From an uncultured Acidobacteriota bacterium (lineage in GTDB: Bacteria > Acidobacteriota > Terriglobia > Bryobacterales > Bryobacteraceae): a stretch of 64,000 nt of DNA. The stretch covers positions 141,366 to 205,365 of the forward strand of contig CADECY010000001.1 in the NCBI GenBank assembly GCA_902825945.1, read 5' to 3'. The notes below the pieces were generated by a model. It ran no database searches and was not told the DNA's origin. It saw only the letters and a list, made by a program, of their open reading frames with translations. This document shows, piece by piece, positions 42,013 to 50,605 of this stretch (positions are counted from its first letter, which is position 1; every line of letters starts with the position of its first letter). The position numbers and the translations under genes were made by a program.

Positions 42013-43876
42013 AGCCGATCTTGCCTTCGCGGACCGCGAGTTCGACATCGCGCCGGAACTGTTCGAGCAGCGTGCGCGCGTTGAACTGCACGTAGTCGAG
42101 CACTTCCTGCACCGTATCGCCGCGAATCACCGTGTCGAGAACCACCTGGCCGTTCTCGCTCAAGCTCACGTGAACGGCGTGCGTGTCACCGAACAGATTG
42201 TGCAGGTCGCCGAGGATCTCCTGATAGGCGCCCACGAGAAACGTGGCGAGGAAGTAGGGCTTTCCGTTGAACGCATGCAGCGGCAGCACCTTCTTCACGT
42301 CGCGGCGATCGATGAACTGATCCACCTTGCCATCGGAATCACACGAGATGTCGCCGAGCACCGCGTAGCGCGATGGCGGCTCATTCAGGCGATGGATCGG
42401 CATGATCGGGAACAATTGTTTCACTGCCCAGCTATCGGGCATGCTCTGGAACAACGAGAAGTTGCAGAAGTAGGTATCCGACAACATCGAATCGAGATTC
42501 TCGAGGTCTTCGGGCTTCTCGTCGAGATCGGTGACCATCTTCTGGATGCGGCGGGAGAGCGCCCAGAAGATCGTTTCCGCGATGCTGCGCTGTTCGAGCG
42601 GCAGGTAGCCCAACTGGAACAGGTTCAGCGCGGCGTCGAGCGACTGCGCGGCATCGTGGTAGCTTTCGAGCACGTTCTTGTTGGAGAGCCCCCGATAGGT
42701 CTCCATCAGATCGATCAGCGGCTGCTCGCAGTCTTCCGGAAGGTCCGCGGGCGGATCCTGCTCGCCGATATCAGCGACACCCAGCACGTTGAACAGCAGC
42801 ACCGAGTGATAGGCCGCCACCGCGCGTCCGCTCTCGGAAATGATGTTCGGATGAGGGACCTTGGCTTCGTCGCACACGGTCTGCACGTGATAGATTACGT
42901 CGTTCGCGTATTCCTGCAGCGTGTAGTTGACGCTCGATTCGAAGTCGGTCTGCGAACCGTCGTAGTCGATGCCGAGTCCGCCGCCGACGTCGAGATGCAA
43001 CAGTCCCGCGCCGAGACGCCGCATCTCGACGTAGATGCGCGCACCCTCGGTGACCGCTCCCTTCACCTGGCGGATGTTGGTGATCTGGCTGCCGAGATGG
43101 AAGTGCAACAACTGGAGCGTGTCTCCCATCTCCTGCGCTTTCAGCCGTTCGAGGACCTGCAGCGCTTCGGTGACGGTAAGTCCGAACTTCGACCGGTATC
43201 CGCCCGACGATTTCCAGCGGCCCGAGCCGCGGCTGGCGAGCTTCAAGCGAACGCCCATGACCGGACGCACGCCCACCTTCGCCGAATGCTTGAGGATGAG
43301 GTCGAGTTCGGTGTACTTTTCGATCACCGGGATGATGTTGCGCCCGATCTTGCGCGCGAGCATCACCATTTCGATGTACTCGTCGTCCTTGAACCCGTTG
43401 CAGATGATCGGCGTGTTGTTGTCGGCCACCGCGAGCACGGCGAGCAGTTCCGGTTTCGAGCCGGCTTCGAGTCCGAAGCCGTACGGCTGTCCGTAGCGGA
43501 AGACTTCTTCCACTACGTGACGCTGCTGGTTGACCTTGATCGGATAGACCAGCGAATAGCCGCCGGCGTAGCTGTGCTCCCGAATCGCGTCCTTGAACGC
43601 CGCATGCAGATCGCCCAGGCGGTCCTTCAGAATTTCGCCGAAGCGAACCAGAATCGGAGGCGTGATGCCGCGCAGGATCAGCGTGTCGGCCAGTTCCTTG
43701 AGGTCGATCCCGCGCGCTTTGTCCTTCGAGGGATGGACCCAGACGTGTCCATTCTCGCCAATGGAGAAGTAGCCCTTCCCCCAGCGCTCGATGTCATACT
43801 CTTCGTTCGCATCGCCGATCGTCCAGCGATCAGCGGGTTCCCAGGTGGCAGAGCCTTCGGCGAGCTTTGTGGACAA
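41930..43876 (-). CDS. speA: Biosynthetic arginine decarboxylase
   Basis: 648 residues, normal SpeA length. PLP-dependent fold III: WGKGYFSIGENGHVWVHPSK, the PLP Lys in SLVYPIKVNQQRHVVEE, GFGLEAGSKPELLAVLAV, LHFHLGSQITNIRQVKG, LDVGGGLGIDYDGSQTD, and the late GVADIGEQDPP and SDTYFCNFSLFQSMPD. It makes agmatine for polyamine synthesis. The start codon given is TTG at 43876 and is uncertain. The RNA methyltransferase gene overlaps its end. No speB is present in the window. Confidence 0.95.
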   Translation of the reverse strand: MSTKLAEGSATWEPADRWTIGDANEEYDIERWGKGYFSIGENGHVWVHPSKDKARGIDLKELADTLILRGITPPILVRFGEILKDRLGDLHAAFKDAIREHSYAGGYSLVYPIKVNQQRHVVEEVFRYGQPYGFGLEAGSKPELLAVLAVADNNTPIICNGFKDDEYIEMVMLARKIGRNIIPVIEKYTELDLILKHSAKVGVRPVMGVRLKLASRGSGRWKSSGGYRSKFGLTVTEALQVLERLKAQEMGDTLQLLHFHLGSQITNIRQVKGAVTEGARIYVEMRRLGAGLLHLDVGGGLGIDYDGSQTDFESSVNYTLQEYANDVIYHVQTVCDEAKVPHPNIISESGRAVAAYHSVLLFNVLGVADIGEQDPPADLPEDCEQPLIDLMETYRGLSNKNVLESYHDAAQSLDAALNLFQLGYLPLEQRSIAETIFWALSRRIQKMVTDLDEKPEDLENLDSMLSDTYFCNFSLFQSMPDSWAVKQLFPIMPIHRLNEPPSRYAVLGDISCDSDGKVDQFIDRRDVKKVLPLHAFNGKPYFLATFLVGAYQEILGDLHNLFGDTHAVHVSLSENGQVVLDTVIRGDTVQEVLDYVQFNARTLLEQFRRDVELAVREGKIGYEESGRLLRFYEEGLYGYTYLEEAHDR

Positions 43877-43952
43877 CTCTTCTTTCTTGAACCTCCGGTT
43901 GGAAAACCATAGTGTCCGATGAAACGCCCGTCAGGGCAAGTAGAATCTGAGT

Positions 43953-44438
43953 GTGTGGCGAATTTGCCTGCTCGTCATCATGTCGTCATGTTCGTTTGCC
44001 GCCTCGGCGATGCTCACCTGTATCGGAGACGCTTCGATCGGGCGGCGTGGCGATGAGAAGGAACTTCGTGGCACGATCATTCTGCGCTTTCGATCGAGCT
44101 TGATCCGCGGCTGGTCGGTCGATGAGGGTCTGTTGCTGCTGCACCACGGTGAGAATGGCGCCGCCCGCGTGCAAGTGGCGCCGTTCGATGGCGAGTTCGA
44201 CGAGAAGGCGCCGCCACGCGCAATTCCGAACGCGAAGTGGCTCGACGCGAAAGTGGAGCCGCAGCCCGCCGGATGGGCGCTGGTGCGCGTGCCCGGCGCG
44301 GCCTTGCGCGCGTTGGTCGAGGATGAGCGCCGGGCGCTCCTCGTGAAGCTGCCGGCCGGATGGCGTGTCGCATCGCGAGAATCGCTGAAGAACGTGCCGT
44401 ATCTGTTCGCGGAGGGGAAACCCGCGGCCGCGCGCTGA
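43953..44438 (+). CDS. Hypothetical secreted protein
   Basis: 161 residues from GTG 43953 (ATG 43980 possible). It begins with a signal peptide (ICLLVIMSSCSFAASA). The rest is a compact beta-rich sequence (TIILRFRSSLIRGWSVDEGL, GWALVRVPGAALRALVEDE) with a single Cys near the N-terminus. No known family. It is divergent from speA and ends 6 bases before the convergent serine hydrolase, where the two stop codons form the arms of a small hairpin. Confidence 0.6.
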   Translation: MWRICLLVIMSSCSFAASAMLTCIGDASIGRRGDEKELRGTIILRFRSSLIRGWSVDEGLLLLHHGENGAARVQVAPFDGEFDEKAPPRAIPNAKWLDAKVEPQPAGWALVRVPGAALRALVEDERRALLVKLPAGWRVASRESLKNVPYLFAEGKPAAAR

Positions 44439-44450
44439 ACGCGCTCAGCG
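44433..44450. terminator. Small hairpin formed by two convergent stop codons
   Basis: CGCTGA at 44433-44438 and TCAGCG at 44445-44450 pair around a 6-base loop; each arm contains one of the facing stop codons. It is short and has no U tract, so termination strength is doubtful. Confidence 0.35.
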
Positions 44451-45857
44451 AATCTTCGGTGACGATCCGTTGCCGATCACGATGTGTGTCACGCGCCCAT
44501 TCTCTTCACGAAAACGTACGGCCTCGCCCACGGCGGCGCCACCAGTTTGGGCTTCGAGCTTGAATTCACCGCCTCCGAGCGGCACGAGCTTTTGCTGATC
44601 GTTGGGATCGTCCGCCGTAGGGTCGATCATCACGAGTTCCTCGTCGAGTTCGATCACCTCGGTGTCGCCCCACATCGAACGATACAGCCCCGCGTAGCGT
44701 CTCCACGCCGGATCCCACTGTTTCTTCGCCTTGGCCGGCGCGGCGGCCTTCACGACGGCGTCGCCCACTGTCGCCATCAGCTTCGCCGCGATCTCCGAGG
44801 GCCGGCTGTCGTCACCGTTGGTCAGCACGACGACACCGATCTTGTCGGCGACCCGGAAGTACGTGTGCGTCTTGTAGCCCGCGAGCGAACCGCCATGACC
44901 GATCTGCACACGATCCTTGTCGCGAGACACCGCGAATCCGATTCCGTTGCCGCGGGTCCAGTTGTTTTCCATCACGCGGACTCGATGCATCTCGCGCAGC
45001 GTCGAGCCCGCGAGGATCAGCGAGCCGCTCGCGGCGCCCTTGCGGAACTGGAGCGACACGAACTTCGCCATGTCTTCGACGTTCGAAGTGAGTGCGGCCG
45101 CCGGACCGATGCCGCGCGTGTCCATGAAGTCCATCTTCTTGCGCGAACCGTCCGGCATGCGGCGTCCGTAGCCCGTGGCGAGGCCGGGCACCTGCTGATC
45201 GACACTCGACCCGGTCATTTCGAGCGGATCGAGGATGTGGCGCCTCACGTATTCCGCCCAGGACTCGCCGGATAGCTTCTCGACAATCATTCCGGCGAGC
45301 GCGAAGGCGAGGTTCGAGTACTTCCAGCGGATCTCGGGCGCGTAGGCGGCGGTCTGCGTGTTGACGAGTTTGCGGACTTCTTCCGCCGATGGGAACTCGA
45401 ACGTGGTCCAGTACTCGGCGGCTGCTTCCCGCGGAAGTCCACTCGAGTGCGTCAGCAGATGCTCGATCGTGATCGGCGGATCGTCCTCGTTCGCGGGCTT
45501 CACGCGGAACCAGGGCAGATGCTTCGACACCGGATCATCGAGCCGCAACTTGCCTGCATCCCGAAGCTGCATGATCGCGGTGGCGGTGAACAGCTTGGTG
45601 TGCGACGCCATGCGGAATTTCGTCTTGGGCGTGACCGGTTCGCGCGATGCGGTATCGGCGTAGCCGAAGCCGCGCGCCCAGACGAGCTTCTGATCCTGGA
45701 TCACGCCCACTGCGATGCCGGGCAGTCCGCGATAGGCCATCTGCCCGTCGATCCAGGCTTCGAAAAGCCGGATCGAGGCTCGCACCTCCGGCGAGGTCCC
45801 AGGTTCATTCTGACAAAACGCCGCGACAGCGGTGAGAAGCAAAGCCAGAAGCTTCAT
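44445..45857 (-). CDS. Class C beta-lactamase-related serine hydrolase
   Basis: 470 residues with a signal peptide (MKLLALLLTAVAAFCQ). The penicillin-binding catalytic set is complete: MASHTKLFTATA (SxxK, here SHTK), WKYSNLAFALAG (YxN) and QIGHGGSLAGYK (HxG in place of KTG). EHLLTHSSGLP is the usual esterase/DD-peptidase signature. The C-terminal ~100 residues are a lipocalin-like DUF3471-type domain (WRRYAGLYRSMWGDTEVIEL). It is likely a periplasmic esterase or peptidase rather than a resistance enzyme. Confidence 0.9.
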   Translation of the reverse strand: MKLLALLLTAVAAFCQNEPGTSPEVRASIRLFEAWIDGQMAYRGLPGIAVGVIQDQKLVWARGFGYADTASREPVTPKTKFRMASHTKLFTATAIMQLRDAGKLRLDDPVSKHLPWFRVKPANEDDPPITIEHLLTHSSGLPREAAAEYWTTFEFPSAEEVRKLVNTQTAAYAPEIRWKYSNLAFALAGMIVEKLSGESWAEYVRRHILDPLEMTGSSVDQQVPGLATGYGRRMPDGSRKKMDFMDTRGIGPAAALTSNVEDMAKFVSLQFRKGAASGSLILAGSTLREMHRVRVMENNWTRGNGIGFAVSRDKDRVQIGHGGSLAGYKTHTYFRVADKIGVVVLTNGDDSRPSEIAAKLMATVGDAVVKAAAPAKAKKQWDPAWRRYAGLYRSMWGDTEVIELDEELVMIDPTADDPNDQQKLVPLGGGEFKLEAQTGGAAVGEAVRFREENGRVTHIVIGNGSSPKIR

Positions 45858-45887
45858 ACCGCTCAGTGTACGGCACCGGCGACCGTG

Positions 45888-47741
45888 CTACGGAATCGGG
45901 TCGAACGGCGGCTTGGTGTGTGCCTTCGAGATCACCCCACCATCCACCTGGATGCTGACGTAAGCTTCGTTCGGAGCATTCGAGACCTGGACGTTGACCG
46001 CGTGTACATCGTCATCCTTGCTCCAGGTGCCATAGCCGGTGAACGAGACGATGTCGGCATCGCCGGCGCCCATTCGCGACAAGCGCGAGTTGACGCAACT
46101 CACCGACGAGAGATTGTCCATCTTGAACGTCCCGCTCTGTGCCTGATTGGTGTACTCGAACGAAAACGCCTGTCCCGGTGTGGGGTTGCAGGGAATCGAA
46201 TAGCTGTAGTTGAAGCGCTGGTTGAACGAACTCAGAACGTTGGTCGCCGAACCGGCCTTCACCGCGGTGGGCCGCGCTCCCGCCTGCTGCAAGCCCTGGA
46301 AGCGCAGGAAAGGATTGAGGTCGGACCCCGGACCCGAGGTAAACGCCGAGTTCGGATTGTCGTAGTCCGGACTCGGGAACAGGAACGTATCGAACGTCAG
46401 CACCACCGCGCCGTTGTAGCGGAACACGTTGCCGCCGTTGGCACCGCGTTCGAACTTCGCCGGCCCCACATGTTGGAAGGTGCCGAGCGGAATCCGCGTG
46501 ATGTTCAGATTGATGATCGCCGAGAACAGGCTCTGCGCGGGAACGCCGCGGAAAAGCAGGCCGCCGATCACGGTGCCTGACCCCGGGTCGAGTACGCCGA
46601 TCGACGGATCGAATCCATCCTCGAGCAACACCGGATCGGCCGTGATGTAGGTGAAGTTCGGGAAGAAGAGACGCTCGTCATGGCCGAACATCGTGATCTT
46701 GAACGAATCGAGCGGAGCCGGAGCGTCGGGAATCGGCGCAAGCAAGCCCGAAGGCGGAAGCGAACTCACCGCGATCGGAATCGTGCCGAACACCGTGGGC
46801 TCGCCGAATTGAATCGCGTAGCGGCCTTGCAGGTGCGTGCGGCCCGTGGCGACGCCACCCAGCTGCGGAATGTTCACCGTGAAAGTGTCGCCGAACGATG
46901 TGTAGAACGCATTCGCCGTGTACTCTTGCACCGTGTTCGGCTGGATCGAAATGCAGTTCCCGCCGCAGGGAGCTTCGGAGGGAACCTTGGTCGTGATCTG
47001 CAACTGCGGATGCAAACTCGAACCCGGAGCTTCGAAGCCCGCGCACTCTCCGTTGAGCAGCGGACCGCAGAACGGCAGCGGAAGCCGCACCGGATCTCCG
47101 CTCACGTTGTTGCCGAGCGGCAGGAACGTGGTGCCCGCGAACGAGAAGTCGAGCAGGCCGTCGCGCCGCTGTTCGAACTTGGCGCGCGCGGTCCCGTAGA
47201 TCCCCGGGAACTGGAACGGTGGCGGCTTCAGGCTGGGATTCACGCCGCCGAGAGCGAGGTACCAGCTATTGGAAACGAACACGTTGTACCGGAAGTTGGT
47301 CACTTCGCCGTTAACGAGGTTCAGGTCGCCGGAACTCACTGCGTCAAACGCGTCGAGAATCACGTTCTCCTTGACCGGCATGTCGTAGAACAAGGGCGCC
47401 TTGATCCGCGCGTCGTCGCCGCGCAGGTTTCCGGGATGGAAGATCTCGAAATGCGCGACGTTGTTACGCGGCGGGAAGAAGCGGATCTCGATGTTGCCCG
47501 AAAGATGGCTCGCCCACATCGCATAGCCACCGAACAGAACGCTCGAACAGGTTCCGAACGGATTGTCCTTGTCATCCGGACAGTCGTTGGCGCGCACTGC
47601 GTCGCCGGCATAGCTCGCCGATTTGACGATCGGCAGTGTTTGGGTGAGGCCGGGCGGAAGGCGCAAAGGCACCGGCAACGGAGGTGGAGCGGCCTCGACC
47701 GCGATCGAAACGAGACCGAGAATGAGGATCGAGCGCTTCAT
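45888..47741 (-). CDS. Large secreted protein, last gene of the FadL-GMC operon
   Basis: 617 residues. The ATG at 47741 overlaps the preceding stop as TGATG; an in-frame GTG sits one codon earlier. Signal peptide MKRSILILGLVSIAVEAA, then a long beta-rich protein with no repeats I can align, six or more Cys in the first half (NDCPDDKDNPFGTC, PFCGPLLNGEC, APCGGNC) suggesting disulfides, and a C-terminal Ig-like part (VHAVNVQVSNAPNEAYVSIQ). No known family. Its place in the operon suggests surface binding of the operon's substrate; that is inference. Confidence 0.65.
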   Translation of the reverse strand: MKRSILILGLVSIAVEAAPPPLPVPLRLPPGLTQTLPIVKSASYAGDAVRANDCPDDKDNPFGTCSSVLFGGYAMWASHLSGNIEIRFFPPRNNVAHFEIFHPGNLRGDDARIKAPLFYDMPVKENVILDAFDAVSSGDLNLVNGEVTNFRYNVFVSNSWYLALGGVNPSLKPPPFQFPGIYGTARAKFEQRRDGLLDFSFAGTTFLPLGNNVSGDPVRLPLPFCGPLLNGECAGFEAPGSSLHPQLQITTKVPSEAPCGGNCISIQPNTVQEYTANAFYTSFGDTFTVNIPQLGGVATGRTHLQGRYAIQFGEPTVFGTIPIAVSSLPPSGLLAPIPDAPAPLDSFKITMFGHDERLFFPNFTYITADPVLLEDGFDPSIGVLDPGSGTVIGGLLFRGVPAQSLFSAIINLNITRIPLGTFQHVGPAKFERGANGGNVFRYNGAVVLTFDTFLFPSPDYDNPNSAFTSGPGSDLNPFLRFQGLQQAGARPTAVKAGSATNVLSSFNQRFNYSYSIPCNPTPGQAFSFEYTNQAQSGTFKMDNLSSVSCVNSRLSRMGAGDADIVSFTGYGTWSKDDDVHAVNVQVSNAPNEAYVSIQVDGGVISKAHTKPPFDPIP

Positions 47742-48967
47742 CACTGCTTCTCCTTCGCCGCGACAGGAGCGCGTTGTGGTTGATACCGGCGTCTTGCCGG
47801 ATCATCGGCCGACACCTGGACGACGTTCACCGCCGCGAAGTTGGTGCCATACGTTCGATTGATCAACGCCAGCATTTCGTTCGCCATCAGCGCGTGCCCG
47901 GTGGTTCCCGGGTAGAAGCCGTTCAGAGAATAGAATCCGCCGAGGTAGTCCGCCGTCAACAACCGGTTGCCGCTGAGGTATCCGTTGGCGCGAATGGTTC
48001 GGAAGAATGCCGCCATGTCGTAAAGCACCGCATTGTTCTGCTGGGCCACGTTAGCGACTTCGGTGTTCACCGCGCGAATCTTGGCGCGGACCGCATCGGC
48101 CGATGCCGCTCGCACGAATGATCCGCCCGGAAGGCGTCCGGTTCGCGTCGTGAGCGCCTGACTTCCGAGCGCGATCAGCCCCGAGGGCGTGATGAAGTCG
48201 CCACGGCGCAGGTCGTACTGCGACGTCAATGTCGCCGCCGAAATGTTGGTGTATTTGGTCGCGTTCTCGAACGCGGTGAAGTAGGCCGTGTCGAACGGAT
48301 CGGGCACGTTCGCTACGATCACCTCCGCGAAAGTCGACTTGAGCCTCGTCAGGATCGTGGTCAGATTCGTGCGGAAGGCGGCGGCGTCCGGCATCAGGTC
48401 CGGATTGCCGTTCGCGGCGGCGTCGGCCGCTTCCCAATAGCCGAGGTTGACCACGACGAGACTCGGGTTCATGTTCACCGCGTACTCGAGTTGCGTCCAC
48501 ACCGGCTTGCCCTTGCCGAGAATCAGCGCCGGATAGCCAAGCGTGAGGTTCAAGGCGGTCTGTCGCGGATCGTTCGGTTGAATCAACGGCTCCGAGGGAC
48601 GGAAGCCGATCGCGTCGGAGAGCCGCATTCCGGGAACCGAGAGATTGAAGACGAACAGGTTCGGCGGAAACCCATCGCGGACCGTGGTCTGACGCGTCGT
48701 CGGCAGCACTACCGCTTGCGGCGCCATGCCCGGAAGCACGGCGATTCCCGGGCCCTGGAACAGCGGCTGTGGAAATAGCGTGTTCATTTGCTTCGCCATC
48801 AACGCGCCGTAGGAGTTCTTTTGCACTTCGAGCCGGATTCCGAAATCGTTGACTCCGGCGGCGAGTCCTTCGCCCATGACAACGAACTGCGTCACGTCGA
48901 GCCGGCGGGTCTGCGCGAACGCCATCGAGGCGAGCGCGAATGTGAGAAGCGCGCGGCGGAGGTTCAT
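47741..48967 (-). CDS. SGNH-fold protein with lost catalytic residues
   Basis: 408 residues, ATG 48967 in an ATGA overlap with the gene before; signal peptide MNLRRALLTFALASMAFAQ. The fold is that of GDSL/SGNH hydrolases: block I is FVVMGEGLAAGVNDFG, block III is LVVVNLGYWEAADAA, and the end is FYSLNGFYPGTTGHALMANEM. But block I has Gly where the Ser nucleophile should be, and the final DxxH is NGFY. So the Ser and the Asp-His pair are all replaced. It is probably a binding protein, not an esterase. Long for a bacterial SGNH domain. Confidence 0.7.
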   Translation of the reverse strand: MNLRRALLTFALASMAFAQTRRLDVTQFVVMGEGLAAGVNDFGIRLEVQKNSYGALMAKQMNTLFPQPLFQGPGIAVLPGMAPQAVVLPTTRQTTVRDGFPPNLFVFNLSVPGMRLSDAIGFRPSEPLIQPNDPRQTALNLTLGYPALILGKGKPVWTQLEYAVNMNPSLVVVNLGYWEAADAAANGNPDLMPDAAAFRTNLTTILTRLKSTFAEVIVANVPDPFDTAYFTAFENATKYTNISAATLTSQYDLRRGDFITPSGLIALGSQALTTRTGRLPGGSFVRAASADAVRAKIRAVNTEVANVAQQNNAVLYDMAAFFRTIRANGYLSGNRLLTADYLGGFYSLNGFYPGTTGHALMANEMLALINRTYGTNFAAVNVVQVSADDPARRRYQPQRAPVAAKEKQ

Positions 48968-49890
48968 TGTCCAGCCTCCGGCGATTTCGTGTTGGTGATC
49001 GAGATCGCGTGGTTGGCTGGAAGGTAGGCGTGGAAGTCGCGGGTCATTCTCGTGGTGGCTCCTCCCGCGGAGGTGATGTTGGCCGCGCCCTGCAACACGA
49101 AGAAGTGACTGCGCGCGGGAATCCGGAACAACGGCGTCTTGCGGCCGGGCCGGATGCGCATCAAGCGAATCGTGCTGGGAATATCGCGGTCTTCCTCGAC
49201 CAGCTTGATGTCGACACCTTGAGGCCATGCTCCATCCGGATACGTCTTGCGCATTTCGTCCCATTTCGTGAACAACGGGACCTTTCCGAGCGTGAGCTCG
49301 AACTCGGGGCCTGTCAGACCCGGTGGGACAGCCGGGCCAACATAGTTCAGTGGAACCTCGCGGAAGGGCGGGGTGGTGGAGTCGGGCCGCCACAGCAGCA
49401 CCACGACTTCCGTCAGGCCGACATCGGGGCCCACGGTCACGCCTGGTGTGAACGGGGCGAAACCACCTGCGATGAAATCGATCTTTTCCTTGCCGCCGAC
49501 ATTGTCATCCCGGAGGATTCCGCGGAGCGTGAACTCCTTACCCTTGGCGGTGAACTCGGCGCGTGGCGTCGGTTCATACTCGATCTGGGTGATCATCTGG
49601 AACAGGTCGTCGGTCGCGCGAAAAGGTGTCTGTGACTTGCGCTCCGGGAAGTTCGGCAGAACCACCTCGAACGGAAGGGCTCCGGTGTCGGTTACCTTGT
49701 ACAAGGCGTTCGTGGCGGCGGTGTTGGCGGTGCCGGGCGCAACCGTTTGAAAATCCTGGCGCCCGCGGTGAGAAAGCACGAAGAAGACGACATCGCCTTC
49801 CCGGCCGCCGAACTGGGCCGCCAGCGGCGCGCAAAGCGCTCCGGCGAGTGCCGCCGGAATCAGGAATCGTTGAAAGGTGTTTCGATTCAT
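48964..49890 (-). CDS. Cupin-like secreted protein in the GMC operon
   Basis: 308 residues from ATG 49890 with a signal peptide (RFLIPAALAGALCAPLAA). The N-terminal two thirds are unrecognised (FVLSHRGRQDFQTVAPG, YEPTPRAEFTAKGKEFTL). The C-terminal ~90 residues resemble a cupin barrel without a clear metal triad (LFRIPARSHFFVLQGAANIT, RDFHAYLPANHAISI). It is coupled to the SGNH-fold gene by a 4-base overlap and lies 16 bases after the small-subunit gene. Confidence 0.6.
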   Translation of the reverse strand: MNRNTFQRFLIPAALAGALCAPLAAQFGGREGDVVFFVLSHRGRQDFQTVAPGTANTAATNALYKVTDTGALPFEVVLPNFPERKSQTPFRATDDLFQMITQIEYEPTPRAEFTAKGKEFTLRGILRDDNVGGKEKIDFIAGGFAPFTPGVTVGPDVGLTEVVVLLWRPDSTTPPFREVPLNYVGPAVPPGLTGPEFELTLGKVPLFTKWDEMRKTYPDGAWPQGVDIKLVEEDRDIPSTIRLMRIRPGRKTPLFRIPARSHFFVLQGAANITSAGGATTRMTRDFHAYLPANHAISITNTKSPEAGQ

Positions 49891-49906
49891 GGTCGGAGAG
49901 CCTCGC

Positions 49907-50602
49907 TTAGATGTACGGATTGTTGGGATCGACGCCGGGCAGTTCCGGCGAGTCGAAGTACTTGGCGCGGAGCGTACGTTCTTCGTCCGGCCCAACGGGG
50001 CCTTTCCAGCGCATGATGTCCCAGCCCGTCTTGATGCTGGAGGGAGGGAGCACCTGGAACTCGGAACCGAAATTGGCGCGGTGGCGCGGATAGTTGGAGA
50101 AAAAGGTCGCCTTCACCCCGACGAGACTCAGAATGAAGATGAAGTCCAGGATCTCCTGCACGCCGTCGTTTTCGAACTGCGAAACGAGAATATCGCTGAA
50201 GTAGCGCAGCTTGGCCGGCTCGTTCATCTCGAGGAAGCGGCGGCCGTATTGAATCGTCACCGGGATCTCATCGAGCAGCTCGAGCCCTTGCTTGAACCCG
50301 CCGATCGCCAAGCTGCTTCCGTTGAGAAACACCTGACCGATGAACACGTCGAGACAATAGTCGGTGATGCCGGGCTCGAAGGTCGCCCACCCTGGATCGT
50401 CATCCACGGGAATGATCGCTTGGCCCATTGCCGAAATCACGGTGTACGGCAGCCGTGAGTCCGCCTTCCGCTTCCCATCTTCCGCGGCAAGAACTTTCAT
50501 CGCGGCCGGACCGAGCGTGATTGCGCCCACGCTCTTGAGCGCGCTCGTGAGGAATCCACGCCGGGAAACCTCGTCGCACAATGCTTGGAATTCGCGAGTC
50601 AT
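49907..50602 (-). CDS. Gluconate 2-dehydrogenase subunit 3-like protein, Tat signal
   Basis: 231 residues, AGGAGGTGG 9 bases before the ATG. The N-terminus has SRRGFLTSALKSVGAITLGP, a twin-arginine signal that would let a cofactor-loaded partner ride along. The body matches the small subunit of membrane GMC dehydrogenases: YTVISAMGQAIIPVDDDPG, FLEMNEPAKLRYFSDIL. It starts 3 bases after the GMC gene; the pair makes a periplasmic FAD dehydrogenase. A cytochrome subunit is missing from the operon. Confidence 0.8.
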   Translation of the reverse strand: MTREFQALCDEVSRRGFLTSALKSVGAITLGPAAMKVLAAEDGKRKADSRLPYTVISAMGQAIIPVDDDPGWATFEPGITDYCLDVFIGQVFLNGSSLAIGGFKQGLELLDEIPVTIQYGRRFLEMNEPAKLRYFSDILVSQFENDGVQEILDFIFILSLVGVKATFFSNYPRHRANFGSEFQVLPPSSIKTGWDIMRWKGPVGPDEERTLRAKYFDSPELPGVDPNNPYI

Positions 50603-50605
50603 GCG

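Noticed and set aside
41618..43912. 764-codon plus-strand ORF opposite speA
   Set aside because: speA is unmistakable on the other strand; the long antisense frame reflects codon bias only.
44445..45857. Beta-lactamase resistance gene
   Set aside because: Has HGG instead of KTG and a lipocalin-like C-terminal domain, as in esterase/peptidase relatives; resistance is not supported.
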